64,000 nt of DNA from Garra rufa (taxonomy: Eukaryota > Chordata > Actinopteri > Cypriniformes > Cyprinidae), in the NCBI RefSeq assembly GCF_049309525.1, contig NC_133362.1:24896744-24960743 (forward strand), in the 5' to 3' direction. Position 1 is the stretch's first letter; the number at the start of each line of letters is the position of its first letter. Both the position numbers and the translations under genes were made by a program. The notes below the pieces were generated by a model. That model made no database searches, was not told the origin of the DNA, and saw only the letters and a program-made list of their open reading frames with translations. Positions 60,972 through 64,000 of this stretch are shown piece after piece.

Positions 60972-62766
60972 CTCTCACAATTCGGACTTTTTTTTTTCTC
61001 AATTGCGAGTGTACATCTCACAATTCAGTAGTTTGCAGTTGTGAGTTAATAAAGTCAGAACTGTAAGATATAAACTGTCAATTCTGATAAATGAAGCCAG
61101 AATTGCGTGATATAAACTCGCTATTGCAGGTTATAAAGTCATTCTAAAAAAATAGTCACAATTCTGAAAAATAGTCAGATTTGCATCAGAATTGCATGTC
61201 AGTTGTGACTTTTTTTCTCGGAATTGCGCACAGTTGTGAGTTATTACATTTGTGAGATACGTACAATTTAGCAATTCTGAAAACATATCAGTCTTTTTCT
61301 CCCTCAAAATTGGTCTTTATACCTTGCAATTGCAATATCACAATTCTGATCAATTGCAAGATACAAACTTGAATTTGTGAGAAAAAATTAAAAATTGTGA
61401 GTTTTAATCTTTTAATTCTGACTTTTTCACAATTGTGAGTTTGTCACGCAATTCTGAAAAAAGTCAGAATTGTGAGTGTATATCTCGCAGTTCTGACTTT
61501 ATAACTCGCAGTTGCGCGTTTATATCTCACAATTTGAGAAAAAAAGTCAGAATTGCGAGACATAAACTAGCATTTGTGAGAAAAAAAGCCAGAATTGCGA
61601 GAAAAAAGCCAGAATTGTGAGATAAGTACAAATGAGCAATTCTAAGAACATCAGTCTTTTTCCTCCCTCAAAATTTTCTTTATACCTCACAGTTGCGAGA
61701 TTATATCTCCCAATTCTGAGAATAAAACTCAGAAAAGTCAGAATTGCGAGATATAAACTTGCATTTGCGAGAAAAAAAGCCAGAATTGTGAGAAAAAGTC
61801 AGAACTGCGAGATACAACCTTGCATTTGCCAGAAAAAAAAGTCTGAATTGCGTGATACAAACTCGCATTTGCTGGGAAAAAGTCTGAATTGTAAGTTTAT
61901 ATCTTGCAATTCTGAATTTGTTTCTCGCTATTGTGAGTTTAAGTCACTCAATTCTGAAAAACTCAAGAATTGTGAGTGTATAACTCGCAGTTTGAGGAAA
62001 AATGTCGAAGTTGTGAGAAAAAAGAGTTGCAAGATACAAACCGAAAAAAAAATTCAAAATCGCGAGTTTTAATCTCTCAATTTTGACATTATTTCTCACA
62101 GTTGTGAGTTTAAGTCATGCAATTCTGAAAAAAAGTCAGAACTCGCAGTTCTGAGGACAAAAAGTCAAAACTGTGAGAAAAAAAGAGTTGCAAGATACAA
62201 AAGAGTTGCAACATACAAACTCGCACAATTCTGACTTTTTTTTCTTGCAATTCTGGCTCTTTTTCTCACAAATGCAACTTTATCTCGCATTTCTGACTTT
62301 CACAATTTCTACTTTTTTTCTCAGATATAAACTCGCAGTTGCGAGTAATAAAGTCAGAACTGCGAGATATAAACTCACAATTCTAACTTATTTTCAGTAT
62401 TGTGACTTAAACTTACAATTGCAAGAAAAAAGTCAAAATCACGAGTTTTAATCTCTCAATTCTGACTTGATTTCTCGCAACTGTGAGTTTAAGTCACGCA
62501 ATTCTGAAAAAAAAGTCAGAATTGTGAGTTTGTATCTTGCAGTTCTGACTTTATTACTCGCAATTGAGAGTTTATATCTGAGACAAAAAAAGAAGAAATT
62601 GTGAGGGAAAAAAGTTGCATTTGCGAGACAAAAAGAATTGCAAGTTTGTATCTCACAGTTCTGACTTTGTAAGTTACAATTGTGAGTTTACATCTCACAG
62701 TTCTGAGAAAAAAATGTCAAAATAAGTGAGAAAAAAAAGTCTGAATTGTGAGATAAAAAGTTGCAA
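60972..62766. repeat. 1.8-kb degenerate array of the GAATTGTGAGATA motif
   Basis: Dozens of variants of AGTCAGAATTGCGAGATA and TATCTCGCAATTCTGACT in both orientations, spaced by oligo-A or oligo-T runs. It ends in a TTTTATTCAGTGGCGGAAAC tail shared with 7885-8000. Spurious open frames inside are repeat translations. It lies about 370 bases upstream of the pkd2l1 TATA box. Confidence 0.85.
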
Positions 62767-63890
62767 TGACCATTTTTATTTTTTATTCAGTGGCGGAAAC
62801 GGGCCATATAATAAGATAAATTTTACATTGTAATTAAAGTATAATTTATGTGTAAAGCATTTTCCATTAAAAATATCTGCATATAAATGTCAAGAACTAC
62901 TATTTAAAATGCATTCAATGCAAGTATAAATTATATCATATTTTCACCACAAAACTGCATATTTGCTAAAGTACATATAAAAATAACTGTGCATTGGTAA
63001 AGAGAAAAAGAGAGGGTTTTTGTTGTTATTGTTGTTTTCATTTGAGACTCTAACATATTCCAAGATCCCCTAGCACCCCTCTGTAAGCAACCATGAGACC
63101 TGTAGCCTATTCAATCACCATGGGCTTGTTTCATCATTCAGGTGTTAATATTCACAACATTTAATATGATTGCATGATGAAGGATTTTTCTAGAAAGTAA
63201 AATAAACAATGTCTTGACCTTAAGCGGAGTATATTAGAAACAAACTACAAGGAAGTGTTTTTGACTGAGATTAGTTCATAGTGATCATGACATGATGATT
63301 GGTCGTAATGACAGTTGAAGCTAAACGGATTAAGACGGGTGTATCTAGCTTCATGTACACGCTTTCGGCCGAGCTCTGGCTGTTCACGCCTCATTAGCAC
63401 TGAAAAGGCACGTTATACACAGTCATTGAACAGCAAAGACTTTAATCTCCTCTCTAAATTAGGAGCGGCTATGAGGATGGCCCTAGTCAAGATTGAGCCA
63501 TTCTGCCTGAAAATTATTGTCATTGTCTTCTCTACATCTCAAAGCCTAAATACAGGACCTTTTTAGTTTATAATATGAGCCAAGTGAAAATAAAATGATT
63601 TTATTTAATTATTTAAAGCTCATTGGACACACAATTCAACCGTGACGTCATTCAGTCTTTTAAACATTATTTATAGGCTACCTTCACTGAACTGACAGCA
63701 GAGTCATTTGTTTGGTGTTGTCTTATCTGAGGATACAGAAGCCTCACTGAAATGTGTTTATCTGTCCAGTGTGCGAACCAGAGAGATTTGGGCCTTTAAA
63801 CATTTTTTAATAGCAAATCTGCTTCAAATAAAATTTCATTTCTGGATGTGTACAAAAGTAATTTTTTTAGGGTATAGGACAGATATATAA
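62767..63890. other. intergenic DNA upstream of pkd2l1, nothing recognised
   Basis: No gene, RNA or repeat boundary recognised. No open frame shows homology. Confidence 0.45.
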
Positions 63891-63891
63891 A

Positions 63892-64000
63892 TACACTACC
63901 AGTCAAAAGTTTTTGAACAGTAAGATTTTTAATGTTATTTAAAGAAGTCTCTTCTGTTCACCAAACCTGCATTTATTTGATCCAAAGTACAGCAAAAACT
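63892..64000. mobile_element. CAGTCAAAAGTTTTTGAAC-type MITE, cut by the window edge
   Basis: Begins TACACTACCAGTCAAAAGTT and matches the left arm of the 48754 copy, running off the right edge. Confidence 0.8.

Noticed and set aside
61435..62698. Several Ser/Arg/Lys-rich open frames of 60-146 aa
   Set aside because: They are translations of the GAATTGYGAGATA array; low complexity, both strands open, no domain.
60972..62766. Possible CRISPR-like array
   Set aside because: The units have no fixed length or spacing, appear in both orientations, and the context is a vertebrate genome.

Overview
This is a vertebrate nuclear window. It holds intron-rich genes with GT-AG junctions and is packed with DNA transposons of the kind seen in cyprinid fish such as zebrafish, carp or goldfish. 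The assignment to Cypriniformes is inferred from the repeat types and protein similarity; no species is claimed.

Four protein-coding genes were assembled exon by exon from the sequence, with reading phase checked at every junction. (1) inpp5f (Sac2 phosphoinositide phosphatase), minus strand, 23108 down to the left edge: 20 coding exons, the last one cut by the window end. (2) bag3 (co-chaperone of HSP70 and small heat-shock proteins), minus strand, 34687-28038: four exons, 493 aa. (3) tial1 (TIA1-like RNA-binding protein with three RRMs), plus strand, 37234-46441: 12 exons, 371 aa, plus a conserved alternative 17-codon extension. (4) pkd2l1 (polycystin-2-like cation channel), minus strand, 60539-48495: 15 exons, 819 aa.

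Layout: inpp5f and bag3 lie in tandem. bag3 and tial1 diverge from a 2.5 kb spacer. tial1 and pkd2l1 converge, with predicted 3' ends about 100 bp apart. From memory of the human map, INPP5F-BAG3-TIAL1 is the 10q26.11 order and orientation, whereas PKD2L1 lies elsewhere on 10q, so the tial1/pkd2l1 junction looks like a fish-versus-mammal synteny boundary.

The genes do not form one pathway. Sac2 acts in endosomal phosphoinositide turnover, BAG3 in chaperone-assisted autophagy, TIAL1 in splicing, translation and stress granules, and PKD2L1 in calcium-permeable channel signalling in sensory and CSF-contacting cells.

Most of the remaining DNA is mobile. There are three decayed Tc1/mariner elements with transposase pseudogenes; several non-autonomous hAT-like elements, four with perfect 8-bp target duplications; a family with TTAA target duplications (piggyBac-like target preference); Harbinger-like elements; Sleeping Beauty-type MITEs; THAP-domain transposon fossils; and a large number of long fold-back (palindromic) elements. 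Many are nested. The most striking structures are a 957-bp fold-back TTAA element with a natural empty site elsewhere in the window, a 98-bp perfect palindrome at a broken Tc1 end, a palindromic minisatellite element inserted into a Tc1 terminal repeat, a 1.8 kb array built of one short self-complementary motif, and a tandem array of about 330-bp units in a pkd2l1 intron. No prokaryotic-type defence system, CRISPR array or viral gene was seen.
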